NCBI GenBank assembly: GCA_947259925.1
Contig: CAMYOG010000006.1
Span: forward strand, 62,001-126,000
DNA length: 64,000 nt
Direction of reading: 5' to 3'
Source of the DNA: Thermoanaerobaculia bacterium
GTDB lineage: Bacteria; Acidobacteriota; Thermoanaerobaculia; Multivoradales; JAHEKO01
Part shown: piece by piece, positions 50,105 through 59,590 of the stretch
How the letters are laid out: every line of letters begins with the position of its first letter
How positions within the stretch are numbered: the stretch's first letter is position 1
Program-made: the position numbers and the translations under genes
Notes under the pieces: model-generated
What the model was told of the DNA's origin: nothing
The model's database searches: none
What the model saw: the letters and a program-made list of their open reading frames with translations, nothing else

Positions 50105-50584
50105 CTAGCCGTGCGAGATCAGTCCCGGCCGCACCCGGCTGCGGATCTGCTCACGTGCCGCCGACAACCGCGTCGACAGGTACTGGGCGAATCGGAGGAG
50201 GATCCGAACACCGGCGTCCGGTTTATCGTGCAGGAGGCTCAGCAGCTGCTCCGCGTCGAGCTCGACTACCTCGGTCTCCTCGAGGCAGATGGCGCTGTGC
50301 GGGTAGATGTTCTCTTCGCCCACCAGCGCCGCGATGCCGAACACGGCCCCCCGTTCGCTGAGGCTCATCATCTGCATGTCGCCCGGCGCATCCCTCTGGC
50401 GCTGCCGCAGGGAGACCAGGCCGCGCTCCAATACCCGCAGCGAGCCCGGCTCGTCGCCCTCGGTGAAGATGGTCGTGCCCGCCGGGTAGCTATGCCGCGA
50501 CGCGATCGCCGCCAGGAGTTCGCGGTCGGCCGCTTCCAGGCCGCTGAAGAAGTCGAGTGATTCGAGACTCTCTGAGCTCTCCAT
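50105..50584 (-). CDS. Cyclic nucleotide-binding-like domain protein (degenerate site)
   Basis: 159 residues that are one CAP-type sensor domain without a DNA-binding tail. The fold is clear (DFFSGLEAADRELLAAIA, then PAGTTIFTEGDEPGSLRVLERG). The phosphate-binding cassette, normally FGE...R-S/T-A, reads FGIAALVGEENIYPHSA (82-98): the Glu is Ile84 and the Arg is His96. So cAMP/cGMP binding is probably lost and the domain may bind a partner instead. It lies upstream of the PATAN gene in the same direction and may act with it. Confidence 0.82.
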   Translation of the reverse strand: MESSESLESLDFFSGLEAADRELLAAIASRHSYPAGTTIFTEGDEPGSLRVLERGLVSLRQRQRDAPGDMQMMSLSERGAVFGIAALVGEENIYPHSAICLEETEVVELDAEQLLSLLHDKPDAGVRILLRFAQYLSTRLSAAREQIRSRVRPGLISHG

Positions 50585-50601
50585 GATCGTCGTCCCCGAT
50601 C

Positions 50602-52341
50602 CTAGAACAGTCCTATGACCCGCCCGGTCTCGAGATCGATGTCAACGTTCTCGAACGCGGGCGTCGATGGCAGGCCGGGCATGGTCCGCATGTCGCCGCA
50701 GAGCGGATAGAGAAAGCCGGCGCCGACGCTGGCGCGGATGTCGCGCACCGGCAATCGGAAATTGGTCGGCACGCCCTTCCAGCGCGGCTCGTGGCTCAGG
50801 CTGAGATGCGTCTTGGCCATGCAGATCGGTAGCTTGTCGTAGCCGAGCTTGGTGAAGCGTTTGATCTTCTTCTCCGCCGGGCCGAGAAAGTCGACTCCCT
50901 CGGCGCCGTAGACCTTGGTCGCGATGATCTCGATCTTGGTGCGGATCGGTAGCTCGAGGTCGTAGAGGAAGCGAAACTCCTTGGGCTGTTCGCAGGCGGC
51001 CACGACCGCCTCCGCCAGGTTGACGGCGCCGGCGCCGCCCTGGGCCCAGTGATCGGTCATCACTGCGGTCTCGGCCCCCGCCTCCACCGCCAGGCGCTCG
51101 AGCAGCGCTACCTCCTTGTCGGTGTCGGTGCTGAACCGATTGACCGCCACCACGACCGGCACGCCGAACAGCTTGGCGATCCGGATGTGCGTCGCCAGGT
51201 TCGCGCTGCCGGACTCGAGCGCCTCGAGGTTCTCACCGGTGAGCTCCTCCGGCAACGGCTTGCCCGCGACCACCTTGCCCGCGCCGCCGTGCATCTTGAG
51301 CGCCCGTATGGTCGCGACGATCACTACGCAGTCGGGTATCAGGCCGCTGGCGCGGCATTTGATGTCCATGAACTTCTCCATGCCGATGTCGGAGCCGAAG
51401 CCCGACTCGGTCACCACGTACTCGCCCAGCTGCAGGGCGATCCGGTCGGCGATGACGCTCGAGTTGCCGTGCGCGATGTTGGCGAACGGCCCGGCGTGCA
51501 CCAGCGCCGGAGTGTGCTCCAGCGTCTGCAGCAGGGTCGGCATCAGCGCATCCTTCATCAGGACGGCCATCGCACCGGCGACCTTCAGGTCCTCGGCGGT
51601 CACCGGCTGGCGCTTGAACGTCTCGCCGATCACGATCCTGCCTAGACGCTCGCGCAGGTCGCGGAGGTCCGAGGCTAGCGCCAGAATCGCCATCACCTCG
51701 GACGCGACCGAGATGTCAAAGCCGGTCTCTCGCGGGTAGCCGTTCGGCTTGCCGCCCAGTCCGATCACGACGTTGCGTAGGTTTCGATCGTTCAGGTCGA
51801 GCACCCGCGGCCAGCTGACGTTGAACGGATTGATACCGAGCGCGTTGCCGTGGTGGATGTGATTGTCGATCGCCGCCGCGAGCAGGTTGTGGGCGGCAGT
51901 CACGGCGTGCAGGTCGCCGGTCAGGTGGAGGTTGAAGTCCTCCATCGGAATCACCTGGCTGTAGCCGCCGCCGGCCGCGCCCCCCTTGATTCCGAAGGTC
52001 GGCCCCTGGCTCGGCTGGCGGATGCAGGTGAAGACCTTCTTGCCCAGCCGGCCGAGCCCCTGCGCCAGGCCGACGACGGTGGTCGTCTTCCCCTCACCGA
52101 GCGGTGTCGGCGTGATCGCGGTGACGTCGATGTACTTCCCCTGCGGACGGTCGGCGAACTTGTCGCGCACGTCCAGGTGGACCTTGGCCTTGTACGGGCC
52201 GTAGAGATCGATGTCCTCGGGCTCGAGCCCGACGCGCGCGGCGACGTCGAGGACCGGATCGAGCGGAGCTTCCTGGGCGATCTCGAGATCGCTGGGTACC
52301 GGATCTTTCAGTTCGGGAAACCGCGTTTTCGCCGCTGCCAT
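50602..52341 (-). CDS. fhs: Formate-tetrahydrofolate ligase
   Basis: 579 residues from the ATG at 52341, eight bases after GGGAGA; a GTG two codons upstream is less likely. The P-loop is [13 protein letters not shown]. Family blocks are [71 protein letters not shown] and [16 protein letters not shown]. It makes 10-formyl-THF from formate, THF and ATP, for purine synthesis or one-carbon balance. No folD, fchA or other Wood-Ljungdahl genes lie beside it. The end is close to the cNMP gene start (18 bases), same strand. Confidence 0.95.
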   Translation of the reverse strand: MAAAKTRFPELKDPVPSDLEIAQEAPLDPVLDVAARVGLEPEDIDLYGPYKAKVHLDVRDKFADRPQGKYIDVTAITPTPLGEGKTTTVVGLAQGLGRLGKKVFTCIRQPSQGPTFGIKGGAAGGGYSQVIPMEDFNLHLTGDLHAVTAAHNLLAAAIDNHIHHGNALGINPFNVSWPRVLDLNDRNLRNVVIGLGGKPNGYPRETGFDISVASEVMAILALASDLRDLRERLGRIVIGETFKRQPVTAEDLKVAGAMAVLMKDALMPTLLQTLEHTPALVHAGPFANIAHGNSSVIADRIALQLGEYVVTESGFGSDIGMEKFMDIKCRASGLIPDCVVIVATIRALKMHGGAGKVVAGKPLPEELTGENLEALESGSANLATHIRIAKLFGVPVVVAVNRFSTDTDKEVALLERLAVEAGAETAVMTDHWAQGGAGAVNLAEAVVAACEQPKEFRFLYDLELPIRTKIEIIATKVYGAEGVDFLGPAEKKIKRFTKLGYDKLPICMAKTHLSLSHEPRWKGVPTNFRLPVRDIRASVGAGFLYPLCGDMRTMPGLPSTPAFENVDIDLETGRVIGLF

Positions 52342-52414
52342 ATTCACATTCTCCCTGGCGGGTAGTCACAGTCTACTTCGGTCGACGGGGCGGGGGTTCC
52401 GATAGTCTCGCCTC

Positions 52415-54604
52415 ATGCCGTCCGACCCGAAGGCGCACGATACCCCCGACGAGACCTACCTCGCGGCGGACCTGGCCGGTCGCCGGCTGGGCGCCTACCG
52501 CATCCTGCGGTCACTCGGCCGGGGCGGGATGGGCGAGGTGTTCCTCGGCGAACGGGCGGACGGAGCGTTCGAGGGCCGCGTCGCCATCAAGCTCGTGCGC
52601 CCAGAAGGCAGCGAGGACACCCTGCTCCGTTTCCAGGCCGAGCGCCAGACGCTGGCGAACCTCGAGCATCCAAACATCGCGCGTCTGCTCGACGCCGGCA
52701 GCACCGCCGACGGGCGTCCGTACCTGGTCATGGAGCACGTCGACGGCGTACGCATCGACCGGTACTGCGACGATCTGCAGCTGGGCGTGGAGGAGCGCCT
52801 GCGGATCTTCCTGGACGTCTGCGAAGCGGTCCAACACGCCCATCGCAATCTGATCGTGCACCGCGACCTCAAGCCGGACAACATCCTGGTCAGCGCCCAG
52901 GGAGACGCCAAGCTCCTGGACTTCGGCATCGCCAAGCTGCTTCCCGGGGCCGCCAGCGCGGAAGTAGCGGTGGAGACGCTCACCGGCAAGGCGGCGATGA
53001 GCCTCCACTACGCCAGCCCCGAGCAGCTGGTCGGCGAGCCGATTACCACTGCGACCGACGTGCACGCCCTGGGTCTTCTCCTGTTCCAGCTCCTGACCGG
53101 GCGGCATCCCTACGCACAGCCCGAGGAGTCGGCGGTCGCCACCGTCCATGCCGTGCTGCACCGCGAAGCCGAGCCTCCCAGCCAAGTGGTGACCGAGCCG
53201 TTCGCCGGCCTGCCGCTAGAGCGCCTCAGACGCCGGCTCGACGGCGATCTCGACGTCATCACCCTCATGGCCATGAGAAAGGAGCCCGAACGGCGCTACC
53301 CCTCGGTCGAACGACTGGCCGAGGACGTCCGACGCCATCTGGACGGTCGGCCGGTGAAGGCGCGTCCGGACACGCTCGGCTACCGGACCGCGAAGTTCCT
53401 CCGCCGCCACAAGCTCGGAGTCGGTGCGACAGCGATGATCCTGCTCTCCCTTCTCGGCGGGATGAGCGCGACCCTGTGGCAGGCGAGAATCGCCGAGCAG
53501 CGCGCGGCCGACGTCCGGGCTCTGGCCGGATCGCTCATCTTCGAGGTCGACGACCTGATTCGCGATCTGCCGGGCTCGACGCCGGCCCGGCAGCAGATCG
53601 TGACGCGCGCGCTCACCTACCTGGATCGCCTGGCCGCCGAGTCCGCCGACGACCCGGAGCTGCGGCGCGAGCTCGCCCTCGCCTATCAACGAGTGGGCAA
53701 CATCCAGGGCAACCCGAACACCTCGAATCTGGGCGACACCCAGGGTGCCCTGTCGTCCTACCGCAAAGCGCTCGACCTGGCCGAGGAGGTCGTCCGTAGC
53801 GATCCCGCTGACAGCAACGCCGTTCGCTCCCTGGCCGTGATCCACGAGAAGCTCGCCGACACCCTGGCGTGGACGGGCGATCTCTCCGCCGCCGAGGAGG
53901 ACGCTGCGAGCGCGCTCGCCGCTTTCGAGGACCTGGCCACCAGACATCCCGAGGATCTGCGCCACCACCTGTCGCTCGCCATCAGCCTGATCAAGATGGG
54001 CGATCTCGAGGGGAATCCCGACTTCCCCAACATGGGCAGGCCGGAGTCGGCGCTCGCCTCGTACCGGCAGTCCAGGCTGCTTCTGGACGAGCTGGCGGTC
54101 GCTCACCCCGAGGACTCGGGGGTGCGCCGCTACCGCGCGCTGATCCGCGAGCGGCTGGGCACCGTGCTGCTCGCTACGGGCGACCTGGAGGCGGCAACCG
54201 CCGCTTCCAGGGAGTCGCTGGCGATCCGCCAGGCGACCGCCGAAACCCAGACCGGCAACACCGAGGCCCAGCGAGACGTGGCCGTAGCGCTCGAGAAGCT
54301 CGGTGACGTGCTGCTCGAGGGGGGTAACTCCGAAGCGGCGCTCGAGGAGTTCCGGAACTCGTTCGAGATCTTCCGTGCGCTCGCCGCCGCGGACCCGCAG
54401 AACGCCTCCGCCAGGCGCTCGCTGGCGATCAGTCACCGGAAGCTGGCGACGGCTCTGCAACGGGCGGGTCGGTCCGGGACCGCCAAAGAGGAGCTCCGGG
54501 CGAGCCGCGAGATCCTCGAGGAGCTGGTAGCCGCCGACCCGGGGAACGCGCAGCTCCGAGAGGAGCTCGCCGGGCTCGTCGAGCTGCTCGCCTTTCCGCC
54601 GTAG
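52415..54604 (+). CDS. Membrane-anchored Ser/Thr protein kinase with TPR-like extracytoplasmic repeats
   Basis: 729 residues. The kinase domain (27-310) has G-loop LGRGGMGEV (34-42), ATP lysine K59, catalytic loop HRDLKPDN (149-156), DFG (169-171) and ASPEQ (200-204). One membrane helix (335-354) follows. The C-terminal 370 residues are helical repeats resembling TPRs (ALAYQRVGNIQGNP, LAVIHEKLADTLAWTGDLSAA, ALEKLGDVLLEGGNSEAALEE, AISHRKLATALQRAGRSGTA). This is the typical architecture of acidobacterial and planctomycete kinases. The repeats probably sense or bind partners outside. It is divergent from fhs over a 73-base gap. Confidence 0.93.
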   Translation: MPSDPKAHDTPDETYLAADLAGRRLGAYRILRSLGRGGMGEVFLGERADGAFEGRVAIKLVRPEGSEDTLLRFQAERQTLANLEHPNIARLLDAGSTADGRPYLVMEHVDGVRIDRYCDDLQLGVEERLRIFLDVCEAVQHAHRNLIVHRDLKPDNILVSAQGDAKLLDFGIAKLLPGAASAEVAVETLTGKAAMSLHYASPEQLVGEPITTATDVHALGLLLFQLLTGRHPYAQPEESAVATVHAVLHREAEPPSQVVTEPFAGLPLERLRRRLDGDLDVITLMAMRKEPERRYPSVERLAEDVRRHLDGRPVKARPDTLGYRTAKFLRRHKLGVGATAMILLSLLGGMSATLWQARIAEQRAADVRALAGSLIFEVDDLIRDLPGSTPARQQIVTRALTYLDRLAAESADDPELRRELALAYQRVGNIQGNPNTSNLGDTQGALSSYRKALDLAEEVVRSDPADSNAVRSLAVIHEKLADTLAWTGDLSAAEEDAASALAAFEDLATRHPEDLRHHLSLAISLIKMGDLEGNPDFPNMGRPESALASYRQSRLLLDELAVAHPEDSGVRRYRALIRERLGTVLLATGDLEAATAASRESLAIRQATAETQTGNTEAQRDVAVALEKLGDVLLEGGNSEAALEEFRNSFEIFRALAAADPQNASARRSLAISHRKLATALQRAGRSGTAKEELRASREILEELVAADPGNAQLREELAGLVELLAFPP

Positions 54605-54691
54605 CGGCCAGACCAGCCCGACGCGGTGAAGACCCTGGCGTCCGGCCGGTTCTGATAAGAACGAACGGTTGCACGTTCCCGGGAGATGCTG

Positions 54692-56485
54692 ATGTCGAAG
54701 TGTAAGCTCAATCGGTCGTTCACCACCGTCTTCGTCCCCATGGCGCTACTGATCGCCTGCGGGGCTCCCTCCGAGCAGCCAGGAGCGACGACGCCGGATG
54801 CCGTCGAAGCGTCGCGCCTGGTGCGCGAGCTCGCCGACGAGATCTGGGCCGACACCCTCGAGAACTCGACCTACTATCGGCTACAGGACGGTTTGCCGAT
54901 CGAGAAGCTCGAGGACATGACCCTCGAGGAGCACCACCGTCTGCTGGCGAACGCCGCCGCGTGGCGCGAGCGGCTCGCGGCGATCGAAGGCGCCGCGCTG
55001 ACCGGAGACGACCGCATCACCTACGAGATCCTCGCTTTCCAGCTCGAAGACGACGGCACCGACGACACCGACTACTGGCTCCGATTCGACGTCACCGCCT
55101 ACCAGGGCCCCTACCTCTTTACCTTCGCGCACCAGGCGCTCGCCGGTCATCCGTTCCCCGACGCGGCGGCGGCCGACAAGTACCTGGCGCTGGTCGGAGA
55201 GTATGCCGACATGGCCGAGCAGCTGACCGCCCAGGTCGAAGGTCAGGCCGAGCGCGGCATCTACCTGCCGAAGGCGGCGCTGCCGCCGACCCGAACGACC
55301 TGGGAGGCGATCCGTGCGGCCTCACCGGCGGCACTGGCGGTCGCCGACGATCGCTTGACCGCCCTCGGCGAAGAGGAGCGCGCGGCGTTCCGAGAAGCCC
55401 TGGACTCGTTGATCGCCGGCCGGGTGGCGACCGGCTTCGACGGCCTGCTGGCGGCGCTCGGCGCCGACTACGAGGCGCGGGCGCCCGAGACCGTCGGCAT
55501 CGGCCAGTACCCGGGTGGCTCGGACGTCTACCGGCGCCTGATCCGTACCCACACCACTCTGCCGCTCACCGCCGAGGAGATCCACGAGCGCGGCAAGGTG
55601 GCGGTCGCCGAGATCGCCGAGCGCATGCAGGCGGTGCGCGACGAGCTCGGTTTCGAGGGCACGGCGCGCGAGTTCCACACCCAGCTCAAGAGCGACCCTC
55701 GCTTCATCGCCGACGCGCCGGCCGAGGTCGAAGAACGCTACATGAGCTTCATCGGCAAGATCGAGCCGATGATCGACAGCTACTTCCGGGTTCAGCCCGA
55801 GGCGGCCTACGGCGTCCGCCGGCTGCCGCCAGCGGCCGAGGCGGGCATGACTTTCGGCTACTACAACCCGCCGACCGCGGCTGATCCGGTCGGCTACTAC
55901 AACTACAACGGCTCCGACCTCGCCAACCGCAGCCTGATCGGCGCCGGCTCGCTGATCTATCACGAGCTTCTGCCCGGCCATCACTTCCACATCGCCACCC
56001 AGAGCGAGAACCAAGCTCTGCAGGAGCTGCGCAAGAAGTACAGCATCGGCGCCTTCACCGAGGGGTGGGCCGAGTACGCGGCGAGTCTGGGCATCGAGAT
56101 GGGCATGTACGAGACGCCCTACGACCGCTACGGCCGCTACATCATGGAGATGTTCCTCGCCACCCGGCTGGTCGTCGACACCGGCATGAACGCTCTCGGC
56201 TGGTCGCTCGAGGAGGCGCGTCAGTTCATGCGCGAGCACCTCTTCCACTCCGACGTCGAGATCGCTTCCGAGACCCTGCGCTACTCGACCAGCATGCCCG
56301 GCCAGGCGCTCGCCTATCGGCTCGGCTACGAGAAGATGTGGGAGCTGCGGTGGCGCGCCGAAGAGGCGCTCGGCGACGCCTTCGACATCCGCGACTTCCA
56401 CGACGTCGTGCTGACCGACGGCGCCAAGCCGCTACCGGTGCTCGAAGCGAAGGTCGACCGCTACATCGCGGCGACCGGGCCGTGA
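54692..56485 (+). CDS. DUF885-family lipoprotein (putative zinc metallopeptidase)
   Basis: 597 residues from the ATG at 54692 (GGGAG six bases before); an ATG two codons upstream is an alternative. A lipobox sits at LLIACGAP. The catalytic-type motif is HELLPGHHFH, an HExxxxHH-like DUF885 signature, preceded by AAYGVRRLPPAAEAGMTFGYYNPP and followed by EGWAEYAASLGIEMG. DUF885 proteins are distant relatives of zinc peptidases and are usually secreted or lipid-anchored; activity on oligopeptides is likely but not proved. It suits the peptide-scavenging theme of nearby genes (NSS transporter, M24 peptidase). Confidence 0.88.
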   Translation: MSKCKLNRSFTTVFVPMALLIACGAPSEQPGATTPDAVEASRLVRELADEIWADTLENSTYYRLQDGLPIEKLEDMTLEEHHRLLANAAAWRERLAAIEGAALTGDDRITYEILAFQLEDDGTDDTDYWLRFDVTAYQGPYLFTFAHQALAGHPFPDAAAADKYLALVGEYADMAEQLTAQVEGQAERGIYLPKAALPPTRTTWEAIRAASPAALAVADDRLTALGEEERAAFREALDSLIAGRVATGFDGLLAALGADYEARAPETVGIGQYPGGSDVYRRLIRTHTTLPLTAEEIHERGKVAVAEIAERMQAVRDELGFEGTAREFHTQLKSDPRFIADAPAEVEERYMSFIGKIEPMIDSYFRVQPEAAYGVRRLPPAAEAGMTFGYYNPPTAADPVGYYNYNGSDLANRSLIGAGSLIYHELLPGHHFHIATQSENQALQELRKKYSIGAFTEGWAEYAASLGIEMGMYETPYDRYGRYIMEMFLATRLVVDTGMNALGWSLEEARQFMREHLFHSDVEIASETLRYSTSMPGQALAYRLGYEKMWELRWRAEEALGDAFDIRDFHDVVLTDGAKPLPVLEAKVDRYIAATGP

Positions 56486-56492
56486 GCCGGCC

Positions 56493-57839
56493 TCAACCGA
56501 TCAGGCCGAAGCCGCCGAGCAGGATCAGGGTCACCGCGATCGGAATGATGAAGCGGATGAACGGCCCCCAGGCCGCGCCGACCGTGATTCGACTGCTGCC
56601 GACGTTGGTCTCTTCGCGGAACGCTCGCCACTTCCAGACGAAGATCACATAGAGCAGGATCAGCAGGCCGCCGATCGCCAGCAGGTAGTCGCCCGAGACC
56701 CGGTTGGCGAAGTCGAACAGGTCCATCCCCAGAATGCGCACCTGCGACCATGGCCCCTGGGAGAGAACGACCGGTGCACAAATCAGGAAGGAGACGATCG
56801 CTCCGAGGGTGACGGCGCGCTTCCTCTCGAGGCCGAGCGAGTCCATTGCCGAGGCGATCAGAACCTCGAACATGGCGATCTGAGAGGTCAGCCCCGCCAC
56901 CAGGAGGAGAAAGAAGAAGGCGGTGCCGAAGATCGCCCCGCCCGGCATCTGCTCGAAGAGAGCCGTCATGGTAACGAACAGGAGCCCCGGCCCCTGGTCG
57001 GGATCCATCCCGAACGCGAACAGCGCCGGGAAGATGACCAGGCCAGCGACGAAGGCGACGCCGGTGTCGAAAAGCACCACGATCGCGGCGTTGCCCGGCA
57101 CGTCGCCACGCTTCGAGAGGTAGCTGCCGAAGCCGAACGCCACAGCCATCCCGATACCGATCGAGAAGAACGCCTGGCCGAGCGCCGCCAGGATCGAGGA
57201 CGCATTCAGAGCCGAGAAATCCGGCTGCAGGTACCAGGTGAGCCCCGCCCGGGCGCCCGGATAGGTCAGACCCCGGATCGCCAGACCGGCTAGCAGGATC
57301 ACCAACAAGGGCATCAGGAGCTTGGCGAGGCGCTCGATGCCACCCGCCAGTCCGCGCCGGACGATCAGCGCCATGAACAGGATGACCAGTGCCGAGTACG
57401 CGATGATTGGCCCGGGCGTGGCGATGAACGCCTCGTACGAGGCCCGAGTCTCCGCCGGCGTCGCGCCCATCGAGACGCCGCGCACGATCTTGACCAGATA
57501 GGCGACCAGCCAGGCGAGCAGCATCACGTAGTAGGCGGAGATCAGGACCGCCGCCAGCACTCCGAACCAGCCGATCAGGTTCCACGGACTCGTCTTCGAG
57601 CCGGTCAGTCGCTCCATGCCGGCGATCGGCGTCAGACCGCTCCTGCGGCCGAGGCTGATCTCGGCGGTCATCAGCGGGATGCCGATCAGGACCGCGAAGG
57701 CGACGTAGACCAGGAGGAACGCGCCGCCGCCGTTCTCCCCGACCAGGTACGGGAAGCGCCAGATGTTGCCAAGGCCGACGGCGAAGCCGGCGGTGGTCAG
57801 GACGAAGCCGAGCCGGCTGCCCCAGGACTCGCGCGCCAT
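56493..57839 (-). CDS. Sodium-dependent transporter, NSS/SNF family
   Basis: 448 residues from the ATG at 57839; the frame is open further upstream (to 58505) but that is Arg/Ser-rich shadow. Twelve helices with the NSS hallmark in TM1, GFAVGLGNIWRFPYLVGENGGGAF, which carries Na+ and substrate contacts, and the TM6 stretch ALGQAFFSIGIGMAVAFGFGSYL. The family imports amino acids with Na+ (LeuT, MhsT, TnaT). The 3' end is 7 bases from the convergent DUF885 gene. It is divergent from the CPBP protease. Confidence 0.92.
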   Translation of the reverse strand: MARESWGSRLGFVLTTAGFAVGLGNIWRFPYLVGENGGGAFLLVYVAFAVLIGIPLMTAEISLGRRSGLTPIAGMERLTGSKTSPWNLIGWFGVLAAVLISAYYVMLLAWLVAYLVKIVRGVSMGATPAETRASYEAFIATPGPIIAYSALVILFMALIVRRGLAGGIERLAKLLMPLLVILLAGLAIRGLTYPGARAGLTWYLQPDFSALNASSILAALGQAFFSIGIGMAVAFGFGSYLSKRGDVPGNAAIVVLFDTGVAFVAGLVIFPALFAFGMDPDQGPGLLFVTMTALFEQMPGGAIFGTAFFFLLLVAGLTSQIAMFEVLIASAMDSLGLERKRAVTLGAIVSFLICAPVVLSQGPWSQVRILGMDLFDFANRVSGDYLLAIGGLLILLYVIFVWKWRAFREETNVGSSRITVGAAWGPFIRFIIPIAVTLILLGGFGLIG

Positions 57840-57942
57840 TATGCGACCCCGGGCGCCGTCCGGTCCGATTCGGGTCTGCTCTCGATCCACGCTGCGCGGC
57901 TGTGGGCCATGCGCTTCGCGTACGATATCCGACTCGACTGCA

Positions 57943-58686
57943 GTGAACGGGCGATCCAAGGTAGCAGGACCCACGGCACCACCACCGCCACTCGGCTGGC
58001 GAACGACGTTCGTTCTCTTCGCCGGCGTCGCGGTTGCCCTCTTCTTCGTGACCGACCTGCTTCTGCCGTCGCTCGCCGAGCGCTTCGCGGTCGAGCCGGT
58101 GCTCTTGTGGCTCGCGGCCTCGGGCGCGCTCCTCTTCCCCGCCATCCTGCTGATCGGATGGGTCCTCGTGCGCCAGGAGGGCTGGACGCTCGGCAGTGAG
58201 CTCTGGACCGAGCGGCTCCGATTCAGGCCGATGAATGGCGCGGACTGGGGCTGGAGCCTGGCCGCTTTCGGCGCGATCCTCGGCCTCACCGCGCCGCTCG
58301 TGGCCCTGATCGAGCGGGCGCTTCCCGGGCTCGAGCTGGCACCCTGGTTTCTCCAGATGGAGCCGCTCGCCGGTAGGCGGCTCTGGATCCTGGCCGCCTG
58401 GCTCCCGGTCTTCGCTCTAACGATCCTCGCCGAAGAGGTCGTCTGGCGCGGTGTCGTCTTGCCGCGGCAGGAAGCCGCGCTCGGCCGGTGGGGCTGGCTC
58501 GCCAACGGCGCCGGCTGGCTACTCTTTCACCTCGCCCTCGGACCGGCGATCCTCGTCAGCCTGCTGTCGATCGTCGTGATCCTTCCGTGGGTCGTTCAAA
58601 GACGCGCCAACAGCTGGGTGGGCGTCGCCATCCATGCCGCGTTCAACGGACCCGGCTTTCTGGCGACCGCTCTCGGTTGGGTCTAG
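57943..58686 (+). CDS. CPBP-family intramembrane glutamic protease
   Basis: 247 residues from a GTG at 57943, the most plausible start; upstream open sequence is a shadow of the divergent transporter. Seven or eight membrane helices. The three family motifs are present: EEVVWRG (EExxxR), the FH pair in LLFHLALG, and HAAFNG (HxxxN). Relatives include CAAX proteases and the bacterial proteins that cut in the membrane or protect against bacteriocins. Start assignment is less sure than the gene itself. Confidence 0.8.
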   Translation: MNGRSKVAGPTAPPPPLGWRTTFVLFAGVAVALFFVTDLLLPSLAERFAVEPVLLWLAASGALLFPAILLIGWVLVRQEGWTLGSELWTERLRFRPMNGADWGWSLAAFGAILGLTAPLVALIERALPGLELAPWFLQMEPLAGRRLWILAAWLPVFALTILAEEVVWRGVVLPRQEAALGRWGWLANGAGWLLFHLALGPAILVSLLSIVVILPWVVQRRANSWVGVAIHAAFNGPGFLATALGWV

Positions 58687-58723
58687 GGCGCAACCGGGAG
58701 CTGCTGGTCGCGTATCAAGAGAG

Positions 58724-59590
58724 ATGTCGCCGGTGGAGCGCACTCTCGTCCTCACTCTCGCGGCGTCGCTGGTGAGCTCCACGCCGGCGGCTCCCGGCCG
58801 GCCGGCCGAGTCGGCCGTCTTCGTCGCCGGCGGCTCGTTCGAGATGGGTACCGACCCCGCCGACGTTCCAGAGCTCAAGGCCCGTTACCAGATCGACTTC
58901 CCCGGAGTCTTCGAGAACGAGGCGCCGGCCCACCAGGTCACGGTCAGCGACTTCCGGCTGGACCGGCACGAGGTCAGCTACGAGCGCTTCGCGGAGTTCC
59001 TCGCGGCGCACCCGGAGTGGCGGCGCGACCACATCGCTCCGGAGCTCCACAACGGCGACTACCTCGGGGACTGGACCGACGGACGCCCGCCGGCCGGCAA
59101 GTCGGACCACCCGATCGTGTTCATCACCTGGCACTCCGCCCAGGCGTTCTGCCGCTGGGCCGGTGGCCGGCTGCCGACCGAGGCCGAGTGGGAGTTCGCC
59201 GCGCGCGCCGGCGACGACCGGGAGTTTCCATGGGGCGACGAGCCACCGTCACCGGAGCGCGCGAACTACTACAGGAACGGTCTGCAGGCGACGACGCCGG
59301 TCGGCAGCTTCCCCGCGAACGAGCTCGGCCTGCACGATCTGGCAGGCAACGTCTGGGAGTTCCTGCTCGACGCCTGGGTCGAGAGCTACCCGGACGGACC
59401 GCGCACCGATCCCGTCGCGGGCGGACCGGTAGCGGACGATCCCATCCTCGAGGTCGAGGGTCGCCGCGCCGTGCGCGGCGCCAGCTACGGTGGCTCGGTG
59501 GTCAACCTGCGCACTCGCTGGCGTGACAGCCACGTGGTTACCAACGCGGTGGCCTTCGTCGGATTCCGCTGTGCCTACCCGCCGCGCTAG
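58724..59590 (+). CDS. SUMF1/FGE-fold protein, non-FGE type
   Basis: 288 residues from the ATG at 58724, with a signal peptide (to about 24, cleavage near STPAAPG). The SUMF1 fold is clear: VAGGSFEMGTD at the start, FRLDRHEVSYERFAEFLA, HPIVFITWHSAQAFCRWAGG, RLPTEAEWEFAARAG, PVGSFPANELGLHDLAGNVWEF and AVRGASYGGS. The formylglycine-generating cysteine pair is absent (the region reads RGASYGGSVVNLRTRWRD). So it does not activate sulfatases and is more likely a binding or other oxidoreductase-type member. It lies 37 bases after the CPBP gene. Confidence 0.85.
   Translation: MSPVERTLVLTLAASLVSSTPAAPGRPAESAVFVAGGSFEMGTDPADVPELKARYQIDFPGVFENEAPAHQVTVSDFRLDRHEVSYERFAEFLAAHPEWRRDHIAPELHNGDYLGDWTDGRPPAGKSDHPIVFITWHSAQAFCRWAGGRLPTEAEWEFAARAGDDREFPWGDEPPSPERANYYRNGLQATTPVGSFPANELGLHDLAGNVWEFLLDAWVESYPDGPRTDPVAGGPVADDPILEVEGRRAVRGASYGGSVVNLRTRWRDSHVVTNAVAFVGFRCAYPPR

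Noticed and set aside
50602-52341. Wood-Ljungdahl or acetogenic pathway
   Set aside because: Formate-THF ligase stands alone. Without other pathway genes the simpler reading is one-carbon supply for biosynthesis.
57943-58686. Defence or immunity role for the CPBP protease
   Set aside because: No bacteriocin, toxin or defence genes nearby; the family is broad and the context gives no support.
58724-59590. Formylglycine-generating enzyme for sulfatases
   Set aside because: The required cysteine pair is missing, and no sulfatase gene lies in the window.
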